A stretch of DNA of 6,034 bases, taken from the NCBI GenBank assembly GCA_900317795.1, contig ONIF01000160.1, forward strand, positions 1-6,034. The letters run 5' to 3'. The notes under the pieces are model-generated. The model saw nothing but the letters and a program-made list of their open reading frames with translations, was not told where the DNA came from and did not search any database. Below are positions 5,627 through 6,034 of this stretch, piece by piece. The DNA comes from an uncultured Eubacteriales bacterium (GTDB lineage: Bacteria > Bacillota > Clostridia > Oscillospirales > Acutalibacteraceae). A program made the position numbers and the translations under genes. Within the stretch, counting starts at the first letter, position 1; each line of letters opens with the position of its first letter.

Positions 5627-6034
5627 TTAATTGTCTTTGCGTGAACTTTTTATGAGCGTTGCGGGAATGAGAATAATTGAAATCGCCAATATACAAACCC
5701 ATAACATCATATTGGAAGTATCCCCTGTAAATATGGTTTTGCTTGTATCGGGGGAAGATGTTTCTTCGGGAACGGACGGCTCCGATTCGGGAGTTGACTC
5801 GGGCTTTGATTCGGGTTCGGATTCGGGGTTGGAGGGCTTTTCGACAAGAGATTCAAGAACAAATCTTTCCGTATCTCTGAAAGATATTTTTGCGGTTTTG
5901 GCATTTTCGTCATCTCTGTCAGCCGAAAAAGAGTATAAAAGTTCACGGTTTCCCTTATCCGTCACAAAGACCGTGAGAGTATAAACTCTCCTGTCATAGT
6001 TGATATTTTTATTTTTTTCTTCGGGAATTTCCTC
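5627..6034 (-). CDS. Sortase-anchored surface protein with pilin-isopeptide-like domain, C-terminal fragment
   Basis: The frame is open to the window edge, so the start lies beyond 6034; an internal GTG at 5965 is not a credible start because protein-like sequence continues upstream. The 135 visible residues show three parts. Residues about 10-57 (INYDRRVYTLTVFVTDKG...LLYSFSA...AKISFRDTE) resemble the last strands of the Spy0128/FctA-type pilin isopeptide-linkage domain. Residues 67-90 are a Pro-Glu-Ser wall-spanning stretch built on repeats of PESEPESKPEST. Residues 100-135 form a cell-wall sorting signal: TIFTGDTSN in place of LPxTG, a hydrophobic helix (109-128) and a positive tail KSSRKDN. 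The protein would be exported, cleaved by a sortase at the TG bond and linked to peptidoglycan or a pilus. The motif is non-canonical, with Pro missing. A terminator follows 29 bases after the stop. The surface-anchor call is strong; the domain call is inference from pattern. Confidence 0.82.
   Translation of the reverse strand, partial: EEIPEEKNKNINYDRRVYTLTVFVTDKGNRELLYSFSADRDDENAKTAKISFRDTERFVLESLVEKPSNPESEPESKPESTPESEPSVPEETSSPDTSKTIFTGDTSNMMLWVCILAISIILIPATLIKSSRKDN
5765..5836 (-). repeat. Low-complexity Pro-Glu-Ser repeat inside the surface-protein gene
   Basis: The DNA is a degenerate repeat of roughly 12 bases encoding P-E-S-x units (KPSNPESEPESKPEST and on). Such stretches act as flexible wall-spanning linkers in surface proteins and can change length by replication slippage. 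Confidence 0.7.

Noticed and set aside
5631..5984. Plus-strand open frame encoding a Asp-Ser-Gly repeat (DSGVDSGFDSGSDSG)
   Set aside because: The repeat is simply the complement of the Pro-Glu-Ser linker codons of the minus-strand surface protein, which has a sorting signal and a matching terminator.

Overview
The window looks like chromosomal DNA from a low-to-moderate GC Gram-positive anaerobe, probably a gut-type member of the Clostridia (Oscillospiraceae/Ruminococcaceae-like). The basis is A/T-rich codon use, purine-rich ribosome binding sites, sigma-A-like promoters, U-tailed intrinsic terminators, a sortase-type surface protein, and intergenic palindromes of a kind I recall from gut Clostridia. 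Genus-level placement is not supported by the sequence.

Layout, plus strand: the C-terminal end of citrate synthase (1-212) is followed after 17 nt by an unrecognised eight-helix membrane protein with a charged tail (230-1192) and a terminator. A separate promoter (1275-1303) then drives a membrane-anchored S41-family serine protease (1341-3056), which ends at a bidirectional terminator shared with the convergent minus-strand genes.

Layout, minus strand, read right to left: the C-terminus of a sortase-anchored surface protein with a probable pilin-isopeptide domain (6034-5627) and its terminator (5597-5562). Next comes a near-consensus promoter (5552-5524), a ~370-nt nested-palindrome element (5519-5148), and two tandem 313-residue paralogues (5127-4186 and 4173-3232). 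Each paralogue carries an N-terminal soluble domain, a CxxC...CxxC zinc ribbon and four membrane helices. A second, smaller palindromic element (3116-3234) abuts the end of the last gene, and its terminal repeat contains that gene's stop codon.

Apart from citrate synthase (TCA-cycle entry), the genes are membrane or cell-envelope proteins. I see no defence system, CRISPR array, transposase, tRNA or rRNA. The most unusual features are the paired zinc-ribbon membrane proteins, and the layout of their promoter and start codon, which implies a ~390-nt highly structured 5' leader made almost entirely of a mobile-looking palindromic repeat.
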